Assembly: GCA_031363945.1 (NCBI GenBank)
Contig: JANLVJ010000033.1
Coordinates: 124,001 to 188,000 of the forward strand
Length of the DNA stretch: 64,000 nt
Source of the DNA: JANLVJ01 sp031363945
GTDB taxonomy: Bacteria; Bacteroidota; Bacteroidia; Sphingobacteriales; Sphingobacteriaceae
Direction of reading: 5' to 3'
In this document: piece by piece, positions 55,996 through 64,000 of the stretch
Layout: each line of letters starts with the position of its first letter
Position numbering within the stretch: the stretch's first letter is position 1
Position numbers and translations under genes: made by a program
The notes under the pieces: model-generated
What the model saw: the letters and a program-made list of their open reading frames with translations, nothing else
The model's database searches: none
Told to the model about the DNA's origin: nothing

Positions 55996-57033
55996 TTAGA
56001 TGACCGTATTAAACTGGCTCAAAAAGCGCTGATCATTTTCAAAAAAGAGGCGGATATCCCCTGTTTTATACTTATTCAGGGCCATTCTATCTATACCCAT
56101 CCCAAACGCAAAGCCTGAATATTCTTCTGGGTCGATACCGCAATTTTTCAACACATCGGGATCAATCATACCACAACCGAGTATCTCGACCCAGCCACTG
56201 TATTTACAAATATTACAGCCCGGGCCTCCACAATTGCTGCAGGTAATATCAAGTTCTGCAGAGGGTTCTGTAAAAGGAAAATAAGAAGGCCTGAATCTGA
56301 TTTCAGTACCCGCCCCAAACATTTCCAGTACAAAATAGAAGAGTGTTTGCTTGAGGTCAGCAAAGGATACATTCTTATCAACATATAGCCCCTCTACCTG
56401 GTGAAAAAAGCAGTTTGATCTGGCAGAAACTGCTTCATTGCGAAAAACGCGACCTGGCATGATAACTCTGAAAGGTGCCTTGCCATGTTCCATTAGTCTG
56501 ATCTGAACAGATGAGGTATGAGTTCTCAGTGCAATATCATTACCATTACCTGATTCATCTTTTTCAATGAAAAAAGTATCCTGCATATCACGGGCCGGAT
56601 GTTCTGGTGGAAAATTCAAAGCTGAAAAATTATGCCAGTCATCTTCAATTTCAGGGCCTTCAGCTATAGTAAAGCCGATACGCGAGAAGATTTCAATAAT
56701 TTTATTTCGCAAAATTGAAATAGGATGTCTTGACCCAACAGGCTGGGGAAACCCCGGTAGGCTTGTATCAATCTTTTTGCCGGCATTTACGCCTACCGGA
56801 ACCATCAGCGTTTTAGATTCGCTATATGAATTTTCAGCGAGTTGTTTCAGCTCATTGAGTTCTTTGCCTAGTTCTTTTCTGACTGATGGATCACTTTGCT
56901 TAAACTCATCAAACAAGACAGCCAGAATTCCTTTTTTACCGAGAAACCTGATCCTGAATTGCTCAAGATCTTCTTCAGTCATAAATATGGTATTTCTAAC
57001 CTCTTGTTTAAATTGAACTATTTGCTGTTTCAT
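55996..57033 (-). CDS. pheS: Phenylalanine-tRNA ligase alpha subunit
   Basis: Catalytic subunit of the (alpha-beta)2 PheRS. The 345 residues have the N-terminal coiled-coil region, motif 1 around [17 protein letters not shown], motif 2 with [20 protein letters not shown], a Cys-rich insert [16 protein letters not shown], and motif 3 GMGIDRMAL. The Cys cluster is usual in this branch. pheT is not adjacent; it must be encoded outside the window. Confidence 0.97.
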   Translation of the reverse strand: MKQQIVQFKQEVRNTIFMTEEDLEQFRIRFLGKKGILAVLFDEFKQSDPSVRKELGKELNELKQLAENSYSESKTLMVPVGVNAGKKIDTSLPGFPQPVGSRHPISILRNKIIEIFSRIGFTIAEGPEIEDDWHNFSALNFPPEHPARDMQDTFFIEKDESGNGNDIALRTHTSSVQIRLMEHGKAPFRVIMPGRVFRNEAVSARSNCFFHQVEGLYVDKNVSFADLKQTLFYFVLEMFGAGTEIRFRPSYFPFTEPSAELDITCSNCGGPGCNICKYSGWVEILGCGMIDPDVLKNCGIDPEEYSGFAFGMGIDRMALNKYKTGDIRLFFENDQRFLSQFNTVI

Positions 57034-57075
57034 GTATCTTTTTAATTGGAAATCATGCCATTTTCAACAGGTTAA

Positions 57076-58263
57076 TTAGATTACACCCAGTTCTTTTCCA
57101 ACTTTTATAAAGGCATCGACTGCTTTTTTTAAGTGGTGCTGTTCATGGGCGGCAGAAATCTGAACCCGTATCCTGGCCTTGCCTTTAGCAACTACCGGAT
57201 AAAAGAATCCAATTACATAAATACCTTCATCAAGCAGGCGGGAGGCAAATTCCTGAGCTAGTTTTGCTTCATAAAGCATAATGGGTACAATAGGATGAAT
57301 GCCTGGTTTGATGTCAAAACCTGCTGCTGTCATTTCTGATCTGAAGTAGGCCGTATTTTTTTCAAGTTTATCACGCAGTTCAGTACTTTCAGACAAGTGG
57401 TCTAAGACTGCAATTGTTGCTCCTGTTATCGCCGGAGCAAGGGTATTTGAAAATAGGTAAGGTCTTGATCGTTGCCTCAATAAATCGATGATCTCTTTTC
57501 TTCCACTGGTAAAACCACCTGATGCCCCGCCCAGTGCCTTGCCCAGTGTACCTGTGATGATATCAATTTTACCCATAACACCCATTAGTTCATGAGTGCC
57601 GCGTCCGGTTTTACCCAGAAAACCAGTACAGTGAGATTCGTCTATCATGACAAGGGCATTGTATTTTTCGGCCAGCTCACAGATTAAATCAAGCTGTGCA
57701 ATGGTTCCATCCATCGAGAAACTTCCATCTGTAACTATAATCCGATATCTGTGATGAGCTGATGCCTTTAAGATTTCTTCCAGATCAGCCATATCATTAT
57801 GTTTAAAACGCAGTCGCGCCGATTTACACAACCGAATGCCATCAATGATCGAGGCATGGTTTAGTTCATCAGAAATAATGGCATCTTCTGCATTGAACAG
57901 AGGTTCAAATACTCCGCCGTTGGCGTCAAAAGCAGCAGCATAAAGAATTGTATCTTCCGTGCCTAAAAAATCTGAGAGCTTCTTTTCAAGTGTTTTATGA
58001 ATATCCTGAGTGCCACAAATGAAGCGCACGCTCGATAAACCGAACCCATGTGTGTCAAGCGCTTTTTTTGCAGCCTCAATTACTATCGGATCTGATGACA
58101 GACCCAGGTAATTATTTGCACAAAAATTTATAACCTCACTTCCACTTTCAACTCTTATATCTGCACCCTGAGGTGTTGTAATGATCCGTTCTTTTTTATA
58201 AAGACCTGCTTCTTTAATACTGGCAAGTTCCTGTTCCAAAATGGTTTTAAGCGTTCCGTACAT
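57076..58263 (-). CDS. kbl: Glycine C-acetyltransferase (2-amino-3-ketobutyrate CoA ligase)
   Basis: PLP-dependent alpha-oxoamine synthase that cleaves 2-amino-3-oxobutyrate with CoA to glycine and acetyl-CoA. The 395 residues contain [25 protein letters not shown], the Asp/His context [12 protein letters not shown] and the PLP Lys in [14 protein letters not shown]. The threonine dehydrogenase gene is nearby at 59.9 kb on the same strand, giving the complete threonine-to-glycine route. Serine palmitoyltransferase-like relatives exist in Bacteroidota, but the RFICGTQ and length favour Kbl. Confidence 0.95.
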   Translation of the reverse strand: MYGTLKTILEQELASIKEAGLYKKERIITTPQGADIRVESGSEVINFCANNYLGLSSDPIVIEAAKKALDTHGFGLSSVRFICGTQDIHKTLEKKLSDFLGTEDTILYAAAFDANGGVFEPLFNAEDAIISDELNHASIIDGIRLCKSARLRFKHNDMADLEEILKASAHHRYRIIVTDGSFSMDGTIAQLDLICELAEKYNALVMIDESHCTGFLGKTGRGTHELMGVMGKIDIITGTLGKALGGASGGFTSGRKEIIDLLRQRSRPYLFSNTLAPAITGATIAVLDHLSESTELRDKLEKNTAYFRSEMTAAGFDIKPGIHPIVPIMLYEAKLAQEFASRLLDEGIYVIGFFYPVVAKGKARIRVQISAAHEQHHLKKAVDAFIKVGKELGVI

Positions 58264-58282
58264 AATTGACTAAATTAAAATG

Positions 58283-58290
58283 CAAATATA
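58283..58290 (-). promoter_or_regulatory. -7 promoter element of kbl
   Basis: TATATTTG on the minus strand fits TAnnTTTG and lies 20 bases before the ATG. The -33 box is weak. Confidence 0.4.
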
Positions 58291-58489
58291 ACGTTTTGAC
58301 GGCAGAAGATGTTCGAACTGGGTTGGTAAACCCGGATGTCTGTTTTTGCCTGCATTGACTTCTATGCATTATAAGAAGAGAAAGGTAAGAACCAGGCAGA
58401 TGCAGGTAAATTACCTTTTGTCAATGAGAAAAAAATGGTGGGTGTACAACTTGTAAAAGTATATAAAGTTTTAAAAACAAGTAATTTTG

Positions 58490-58497
58490 TATATTTG
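58490..58497 (+). promoter_or_regulatory. -7 promoter element of trhO
   Basis: TATATTTG fits TAnnTTTG. Transcription would begin near 58504, which rules out the TTG at 58503 as start and favours ATG 58524. Confidence 0.4.
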
Positions 58498-58523
58498 TTA
58501 CTTTGAAACCTTTTCATGCTGGT

Positions 58524-59507
58524 ATGGAACCCTTTAAATATCGTACGCTGCTCTATTATTGCTATACAAAAATTAAGGATCCTGAGAGCTTCGCCGTCAC
58601 TCATTTTAAATTTTGTAAAAAATTAGGTCTAAAGGGGCGTATAATTGTAGCTACAGAAGGCCTAAATGGTACGGTGTCGGGCTTGACCAGCGACTGTGAA
58701 GAATATATGTCGGTCTTAAGTGAAAGATCAGAGTTTGCCGAAATCGATTTCAAAATTGATCAGGTTGAATCACCTTCTTTTTTCAGGATGTATTGTCGCT
58801 ATAAACCTGAGATCGTTCATCTGGGTATTGCAAATTCTATCGGTATTGATCCAAATACTGTAACAGGCAAACATCTTGACCCTGCCGAATTTATTCAATT
58901 TAAAAACAGAGATGACGTAGTTATTCTCGATGTTCGTTCAAACTATGAACATGAACTCGGGCACTTTAAGAATTCAGTCAGACTTGATATAGATAATTTT
59001 CGTGATTTCCCTTCCAGGATTAATGAACTGGCCCAGTATAAAGACAAGACCATTGTTACCTATTGTACAGGAGGAATCAAATGCGAAAAAGCATCAGCTT
59101 TATTATTGCATGAAGGATTCTCTGATGTGTACCAGTTAAAAGGTGGCATTATCAGGTATGGTAAAGAAACCGGGGGCGAAGATTTTGATGGTAAATGCTA
59201 TGTTTTTGATAACCGTCTCGCTGTAGATGTTAACAACATTAATCCTACCATTATTTCTACCTGTAAAACTTGCAATAAAGTTAGCCCGAGAATGATTAAT
59301 TGTGCTAATCCCAAGTGTAACCAACATTTTTTGCAGTGTGAATCCTGTGGAGAGATTACAGATGGCTGTTGCTGTGATAGCTGTAAAAATCATCCCCTGA
59401 AAAGACCTTATGACGGAACTGGTTTTTATGTACGGATTCTTCATTCTGGTCTGGCCATAAAAAAGTCTGATCAGATTACTGATCAGACGAATCTTAAAGC
59501 TGTTTAA
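58524..59507 (+). CDS. trhO: Oxygen-dependent tRNA uridine(34) hydroxylase (rhodanese-related)
   Basis: Forms 5-hydroxyuridine at position 34 of tRNAs. 327 residues from ATG 58524 (MEPFKYRTLLYYCYTKI): N-terminal acylphosphatase-like domain (LGLKGRIIVATEGLNGTVSG), rhodanese domain (VVILDVRSNYEHELGHFKNS) with the active Cys in VTYCTGGIKCEKA, and a C-terminal Cys-rich tail with about nine Cys residues (CKTCNKVSP ... CCCDSCKNHP), possibly binding metal. A longer TTG start was rejected on promoter position. Stands alone. Confidence 0.93.
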   Translation: MEPFKYRTLLYYCYTKIKDPESFAVTHFKFCKKLGLKGRIIVATEGLNGTVSGLTSDCEEYMSVLSERSEFAEIDFKIDQVESPSFFRMYCRYKPEIVHLGIANSIGIDPNTVTGKHLDPAEFIQFKNRDDVVILDVRSNYEHELGHFKNSVRLDIDNFRDFPSRINELAQYKDKTIVTYCTGGIKCEKASALLLHEGFSDVYQLKGGIIRYGKETGGEDFDGKCYVFDNRLAVDVNNINPTIISTCKTCNKVSPRMINCANPKCNQHFLQCESCGEITDGCCCDSCKNHPLKRPYDGTGFYVRILHSGLAIKKSDQITDQTNLKAV

Positions 59508-59594
59508 TATTGACGTTTTTCTGGCTTGAGACGTAGGTATTTCAATTAATATTGATGTCTTTATGAATCAGAACCGGCGGCTTTCTAAATCAAA

Positions 59595-59822
59595 TTAAAC
59601 GACCTTTTTTGGAGGCAAATCAAATGCCTGAGCTTCATGTTCAAAATGATTATTATGTGAGCCATCGCAGAATGGTTTATTTTTGGACAAGCCACAACGG
59701 CAAATTCCAATAACTGTACGACCTTGTAGGCCATACGCCTTTCCTTCACGGTCTACTATTTCAAAATCGCCTTCAATTTTTAGCGAGCCGTTATTATTTA
59801 CAATTATTTTGGTGGAAGGCAT
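59595..59822 (-). CDS. CDGSH-type iron-sulfur protein
   Basis: A 75-residue protein that binds a redox-active [2Fe-2S] cluster through three Cys and one His: CRC at Cys41/Cys43, then Cys52 and His56 in PFCDGSH. The N-terminal ~35 residues form a beta sandwich (NNGSLKIEGDFEIVD). The single CDGSH motif and small size fit the bacterial mitoNEET-like group. Lies 65 bases after the threonine dehydrogenase gene on the same strand. Partner unknown. Confidence 0.92.
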   Translation of the reverse strand: MPSTKIIVNNNGSLKIEGDFEIVDREGKAYGLQGRTVIGICRCGLSKNKPFCDGSHNNHFEHEAQAFDLPPKKVV

Positions 59823-59887
59823 ATTTTCTGTGGTTTTAGCAAAAATAAGAATTAAGCCCAGATCATACCCTACAATATTAAATTCTG

Positions 59888-60847
59888 TCAGGCGTGAACA
59901 GATTCAGGGTGAGCTGAAAGCTCATGAAGCATAGTTTCAGTAATTTTTTTCAAATCAAAGGCAGGTCTCCATCCCCAATCATTGGTTGCTTGTGAATCAT
60001 CAATAGAATCTGGCCATGAATCTGCAATCTGCTGTCTTGAATCTGCTGAATTATACGTTAAAGTAAATTCAGGAATATGAGTGTTAATGGAGAGTGCTTC
60101 TTCTTCAGGAGTAAAACTGATGCCGGCAACATTATAACTGCTTCTTATCTGGATAGCAGCAACGGGAGCATCCATCAAGAGCAAGGTAGCCCTGATGGCG
60201 TCTTCCATATAAATCATTGGCAAGCGGCTTCCCCGACTTAGGTAACATTCATATTTTTTTGTAGATATCGCATCATGATACATTTGAACCGCATAATCAG
60301 TAGTACCTCCACCAGGTGGTGTTTTCCAGCTGATGATGCCAGGATATCGGATGCTTCTTACGTCAAGATTAAATTGCTTAAAATAGTATTCACACCAACG
60401 CTCACCAGCAAGTTTACTGATACCATAAACAGTTGTAGGGTCCATGATGGTATACTGAGCACTGAGGTCTTTCGGGGTTGCTGGGCCAAAGACAGCGATT
60501 GAGCTTGGCCAAAAGACCTTTTTTACCTGATAGGCTACACAACAATCAAGAATATTAAGCAGGCCGCCCATATTCAGATCCCATGCTTTTTTTGGGTTTT
60601 GCTCACCCACAGCCGAAAGAATAGCCGCCAGATGGTAAACCTGGGTAGGCTTGTATGCTCTAAAAATTTCCTGCAGGTTTTCTAATTCAGTAATATCTGA
60701 CTGTATGAACGGCCCCGTATTTTCGATTCCAGAATGCCTAATATCAAGGGCAATAACAGACTTTTGCCCATAAATAAGCCGCAATTGTTCAACGAGTTCA
60801 GAACCAACCTGCCCATTTGCCCCAGTCACAATTATACATTCATTCAT
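59888..60847 (-). CDS. tdh: SDR-type L-threonine 3-dehydrogenase
   Basis: A 319-residue extended short-chain dehydrogenase/epimerase-like protein: Rossmann motif VTGANGQVGSELVEQL, the YHLAAILSAVGE segment, the Ser/Tyr/Lys catalytic set with YGISKLAGERW, and SIRYPGIISW. These are the hallmarks of the GalE-like threonine dehydrogenases of animals and Bacteroidota rather than of the zinc MDR type. The product 2-amino-3-oxobutyrate would be processed by Kbl, encoded 1.6 kb away. A nucleotide-sugar epimerase is the alternative, less likely given the neighbouring kbl. Confidence 0.87.
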   Translation of the reverse strand: MNECIIVTGANGQVGSELVEQLRLIYGQKSVIALDIRHSGIENTGPFIQSDITELENLQEIFRAYKPTQVYHLAAILSAVGEQNPKKAWDLNMGGLLNILDCCVAYQVKKVFWPSSIAVFGPATPKDLSAQYTIMDPTTVYGISKLAGERWCEYYFKQFNLDVRSIRYPGIISWKTPPGGGTTDYAVQMYHDAISTKKYECYLSRGSRLPMIYMEDAIRATLLLMDAPVAAIQIRSSYNVAGISFTPEEEALSINTHIPEFTLTYNSADSRQQIADSWPDSIDDSQATNDWGWRPAFDLKKITETMLHELSAHPESVHA

Positions 60848-61110
60848 AACGGTAAATTTAGCAAGCTAAGTTAGGGTGTAAATTTAAACAGACCAAACAT
60901 TATTCTGAGTTTAAGATTTTAAAACTTATAATTCAGAATAAAATTCTAATTAAAGATAAATTATAGCATCAAAATTCTGATTGTGAAATCTCTTCAAAAT
61001 TAAAATAAAGAATACCCACAAAAAAAACTTTTTACTGAATGATAATCAGGCATTAAAAGCCAGAATTTTGGATATTTGTATTAATTGTTCACAAATCTAA
61101 AGATATAAAA

Positions 61111-62121
61111 ATGAAAGTTGCAGTTGTAGGTTGTACTGGCCTTGTTGGTACGGTAATGCTTAAGATTTTAGCTGAAAGAGACTTCCCTGTGACAACCCTT
61201 ATACCAGTTGCCTCAGAGAGAAGTGTTGGTAAGGAAATTGATTTTCAGGGGAAAAAATGGTCTGTTGTTTCCATGGAAATGGCAATTGCTATGAATCCTG
61301 ATATTGCTTTATTCTCAGCGGGTGGTTCAACTTCTTTGACGTATGCGCCAAAGTTTGCTGAAACTGGCACAGTAGTCATCGACAATTCATCTGCCTGGCG
61401 TATGGACCCAACCAAGAAGCTGATCGTACCTGAAGTAAATGTGACAGAGCTAACGGCCTCAGACAAAATAATTGCCAACCCCAACTGCTCTACCATACAG
61501 ATGGTTGTTGCCTTAAAACCGCTGCACGATAAATATAAAATCAAAAGAATTGTTGTAAGTACTTATCAGTCAGTAACGGGTACAGGAGTAAAAGCCGTAA
61601 CCCAGCTTATGAATGAACGTCAAAACATTGATGGGGAGAAAGCATATCCTTATCCGATCGATATGAACGTTATACCTCAAATTGATGTATTTCTTGACAA
61701 TGGGTACACCAAAGAAGAAATGAAAATGATTCTTGAAACCCAAAAGATTATGGGTGATTCAAGTATACAGGTAACGGCAACTACGGTTAGAATTCCTGTG
61801 GTTGGCGGGCATTCGGAAGCCGTTAATATAGAATTTGAAAATGATTTTGAGCTCGATCAGGTCAAGGCCATTCTCAGGGCTGCTCCAGGTATTATTGTTC
61901 AAGATGATCTTGATAAACTTATCTACCCTATGCCTATTTATTCACAACATAAAGACGAAGTATTTGTTGGACGTATTAGGCGTGACCATTCACAGCCTAA
62001 GTCTTTGAATATCTGGGTAGTTTCTGATAATTTGCGTAAGGGAGCGGCAACAAATGCTGTGCAAATTGCAGAATATCTTGTAAAGTCTGGTATAATCAAG
62101 GCTGATAAAGTGTTAAACTGA
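61111..62121 (+). CDS. asd: Aspartate-semialdehyde dehydrogenase
   Basis: Reduces aspartyl phosphate to aspartate semialdehyde for lysine, diaminopimelate, threonine and methionine synthesis. The 336 residues contain the nucleotide motif VVGCTGLVGTVML, the catalytic Cys126 in ANPNCSTIQ, and the substrate region TYQSVTGTGVKAV with RIPVVGGHSE (His general base) and GRIRRDHSQ. Followed after 22 bases by ispH. Length normal. Confidence 0.97.
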   Translation: MKVAVVGCTGLVGTVMLKILAERDFPVTTLIPVASERSVGKEIDFQGKKWSVVSMEMAIAMNPDIALFSAGGSTSLTYAPKFAETGTVVIDNSSAWRMDPTKKLIVPEVNVTELTASDKIIANPNCSTIQMVVALKPLHDKYKIKRIVVSTYQSVTGTGVKAVTQLMNERQNIDGEKAYPYPIDMNVIPQIDVFLDNGYTKEEMKMILETQKIMGDSSIQVTATTVRIPVVGGHSEAVNIEFENDFELDQVKAILRAAPGIIVQDDLDKLIYPMPIYSQHKDEVFVGRIRRDHSQPKSLNIWVVSDNLRKGAATNAVQIAEYLVKSGIIKADKVLN

Positions 62122-62143
62122 TTGTAATAATAAAAATGAGCCT

Positions 62144-62989
62144 ATGTTAAACCTGGAAGTAAGTATTGATACCGACTCTGGCTTTTGTTTTGGGGTAGTT
62201 TACGCCATCGATATGGCTGAATCAATTCTTGAAAATCAAGGATATTTATACTGTCTTGGTGATATCGTGCATAATGATGAAGAAGTTTCACGCCTGAAAA
62301 AGAAAGGTCTGATCATCATCACACATCAGGAAATGGCGGCACTGAAAGATGAAAAGGTGTTGATCAGAGCTCATGGTGAAGCTCCAGAAACATATAGGCT
62401 TGCCCTTGAAAATAATTTGCAGTTGATGGACGCATCCTGTCCGGTAGTTTTGAAATTACAAAACCGGATTAAGAATGCTTTTGATGATAAACAGACCATC
62501 CTTATTTACGGTAAACACGGACATGCAGAAGTTATCGGTCTTCAGGGACAAACAGGAGGCAAGGGTATTGTTTTTCAGGATATCGATGAATTAAATAAAC
62601 TAGATCTACCTCAAAACGTCACCTTGTTCAGTCAGACAACTAAGAGTACTGAAAAATTCTACGCTATTAAAGATGAATTAAGTAAAAGGGGCTATGAGGT
62701 AAGAGCAAATGATACTATTTGCCGGCAGGTTAGCAACCGGGACGAAGAGTTAAGAAAATTTGTCGTCAATTTTGATTGCATTGTTTTTGTATCTGGAAAA
62801 AAGTCATCAAACGGAAAGATCCTTTTTGAAGTTTGCAAACAATATAATACAAATACCATTTTTATTTCAAGTACTGCTGAACTTGAACCTTTAAGTTTCA
62901 AGCAAGGTGAACGGGTAGGTATTTGTGGCGCTACTTCTACTCCACTTTGGCTTATGCAGGAAGTAAGGGAGCAGTTGCTTCTTTTTTAA
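62144..62989 (+). CDS. ispH: 4-hydroxy-3-methylbut-2-enyl diphosphate reductase
   Basis: Last enzyme of the MEP isoprenoid pathway, giving IPP and DMAPP, with a [4Fe-4S] cluster. The three cluster Cys are Cys15 (GFCFGV), Cys99 (DASCPVV) and Cys193 (TICRQVSNRDEEL). HGEAPET and the late GICGATSTPLWLM segment complete the active site. 281 residues. Presumably co-transcribed with asd and hemH. Products feed the polyprenyl synthase at 32 kb. Confidence 0.97.
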   Translation: MLNLEVSIDTDSGFCFGVVYAIDMAESILENQGYLYCLGDIVHNDEEVSRLKKKGLIIITHQEMAALKDEKVLIRAHGEAPETYRLALENNLQLMDASCPVVLKLQNRIKNAFDDKQTILIYGKHGHAEVIGLQGQTGGKGIVFQDIDELNKLDLPQNVTLFSQTTKSTEKFYAIKDELSKRGYEVRANDTICRQVSNRDEELRKFVVNFDCIVFVSGKKSSNGKILFEVCKQYNTNTIFISSTAELEPLSFKQGERVGICGATSTPLWLMQEVREQLLLF

Positions 62990-63017
62990 ATCTGATAACT
63001 GATTCTCTACACACTAA

Positions 63018-64000
63018 ATGCAAGGTAATATAACTAAAACTACAGGCGTACTGCTTGTAAACCTGGGTACACCTGACAGTACTTCTACTGCTGACGTACG
63101 CAAGTACTTACGTGAGTTTTTAAGTGATCCCAGGGTGCTTGATATCAACCCGGTTGTGAGAACGCTTTTGCTGAACCTGGTAATAGCCCCATTTCGTTCA
63201 CCAAAATCAGCAGCAAGCTACCGGGAAGTATGGATGGAAGAAGGTTCTCCTTTAATGGTTTACGGTCGCCAGGTAAAACAGAGCCTGCAAGAGTCTCTGG
63301 GACCCGATTTTCATGTCCAGTTGGCCATGCGCTACCAGAGCCCTTCGATAGACTCAGCACTTGAAAATTTCAGAAAAGAGGGCATTGACCATATCCGTGT
63401 GATACCGATGTTTCCGCATTATGCTTCAGCTTCTACAGGCTCAGTTCATGAGAAAATCATGGATATTGTTAGTAAGTGGCAGGTAATACCCCAGATTTCA
63501 TTTTTAAAAAGTTACCATGATGAGCCAGGCATGATTGAAGCTTTTGCTATCAATGGTGAAAGACATAAGCCAGCTGAATTTGATCATATTATCTTTAGTT
63601 TCCATGGACTACCGGTCAGGCAGCTTCGTAAGTCTGATGCTACTGGAGCCTATTGCCAGGCAAACGGGATCTGCTGTTCAACTTTCAATGAAACAAATAA
63701 AAACTGCTATGCTGCCCAGTGCCATGATACGGCCAGATTACTTGCAGCAAGATTAGAAATTGACCCGGGCCGGTATACCATAAGTTTTCAGTCACGTCTT
63801 GGTCGTGACCCATGGATCAGGCCTTCGACCCAGGAAACAATTCTTCGTTTGGCTGCAGAGAGTAAAAAGAGGGTACTTATTTTTTGTCCTGCATTTGTAG
63901 CTGATTGTCTTGAAACCTTATTTGAAGTAACAACTGAACTAAAAGACGAGTTTGTCGCAGCAGGAGGAGAGCATGTTGAACTTGTTGAAAGTTTAAATAA
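63018..64000 (+). CDS. hemH: Ferrochelatase, 3'-truncated by the window edge
   Basis: Inserts Fe(II) into protoporphyrin IX in the last step of heme synthesis. Translation from ATG 63018 stays open to the end of the window (327 codons). Motifs: VLLVNLGTPDS at the start, YLREFLSDPRV, YGSPLMVYGRQ-like GSPLMVYGRQV, MFPHYASASTG, the catalytic His in FSFHGLP, SFQSRLGRDPWIRP and FCPAFVADCLET. About 15 residues are probably missing. Follows ispH by 28 bases. Heme supply fits the c-type heme protein at 24-25.5 kb. Confidence 0.96.
   Translation, partial: MQGNITKTTGVLLVNLGTPDSTSTADVRKYLREFLSDPRVLDINPVVRTLLLNLVIAPFRSPKSAASYREVWMEEGSPLMVYGRQVKQSLQESLGPDFHVQLAMRYQSPSIDSALENFRKEGIDHIRVIPMFPHYASASTGSVHEKIMDIVSKWQVIPQISFLKSYHDEPGMIEAFAINGERHKPAEFDHIIFSFHGLPVRQLRKSDATGAYCQANGICCSTFNETNKNCYAAQCHDTARLLAARLEIDPGRYTISFQSRLGRDPWIRPSTQETILRLAAESKKRVLIFCPAFVADCLETLFEVTTELKDEFVAAGGEHVELVESLN

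Noticed and set aside
58362..58604. Minus-strand open frame over the trhO start
   Set aside because: Overlaps the coding start and promoter of trhO and has no recognisable sequence.
63145..63360. Minus-strand open frame within hemH
   Set aside because: It is a shadow of the ferrochelatase frame, which is clearly coding with family motifs.
1..64000. CRISPR arrays, prophage, integrases, insertion sequences
   Set aside because: No regularly spaced repeats, transposase, integrase or phage structural gene was recognised.

Overview
This window reads as chromosomal DNA of a Bacteroidota bacterium, probably from the Sphingobacteriales/Pedobacter-like side; the rank below phylum is my inference. The evidence is a SusC/SusD outer-membrane pair, FG-GAP/ASPIC lipoproteins, DUF1599 and BT_3928-type proteins, bacillithiol-linked redox proteins, a SigK/RskA-type sigma/anti-sigma pair, moderately AT-rich DNA, few Shine-Dalgarno sites, and several promoters of the Bacteroidota form TTTG-N19/20-TAnnTTTG. 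TTG and GTG starts are frequent. The first gene (uvrA) and the last (hemH) are cut by the window edges.

Layout. 1-14 kb is housekeeping: uvrA, an ECF sigma/anti-sigma pair, lipA, a bacillithiol-linked YtxJ-like protein, ribH, a TPR membrane protein, recF with a DUF721 protein, a quinone-oxidoreductase-like enzyme, ndk, an NrnA-like DHH phosphoesterase, an FKBP lipoprotein, tatD, ansA and a tRNA-Ser(GGA). At 14.2-14.8 kb an ArsR-type regulator is followed by the broken remains of a FrnE/DsbA-family gene.

15.3-31.5 kb is the accessory part: a lipoprotein of unrecognised, TIM-barrel-like type, a nucleoside-hydrolase-like secreted protein, a GH130-like lipoprotein, then a three-gene minus-strand operon (c-type-heme FG-GAP lipoprotein, giant FG-GAP/ASPIC lipoprotein, vanadium-haloperoxidase/PAP2-family lipoprotein). 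It is divergent, across 860 bp of very AT-rich DNA, from a SusC/SusD pair. Nearly every product is exported. This is the best candidate for an undescribed system: an envelope uptake and oxidative or hydrolytic module for an unknown organic substrate.

32-64 kb returns to core functions: polyprenyl synthase, TerC, a GH3-family protein, lptB-recJ, a metallo-beta-lactamase-fold hydrolase, a YceI protein, gcvP, pdxJ-mnmH-selD, ahcY, a bacilliredoxin, folP-cdaA, DUF1599-BT_3928-ABC permease-aroK, a PRPP-binding phosphoribosyltransferase, rlmD, a TetR regulator, pheS, kbl, trhO, a CDGSH protein, an SDR-type threonine dehydrogenase, asd, ispH and hemH.

Threads linking the genes: threonine is converted by Tdh and Kbl to glycine, which GcvP can cleave. 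SelD supplies selenophosphate to MnmH for tRNA selenouridine. TrhO and RlmD add further RNA modifications. The YtxJ-like protein and the bacilliredoxin point to bacillithiol as the low-molecular-weight thiol. No CRISPR array, intact insertion sequence, prophage or integrase was seen.
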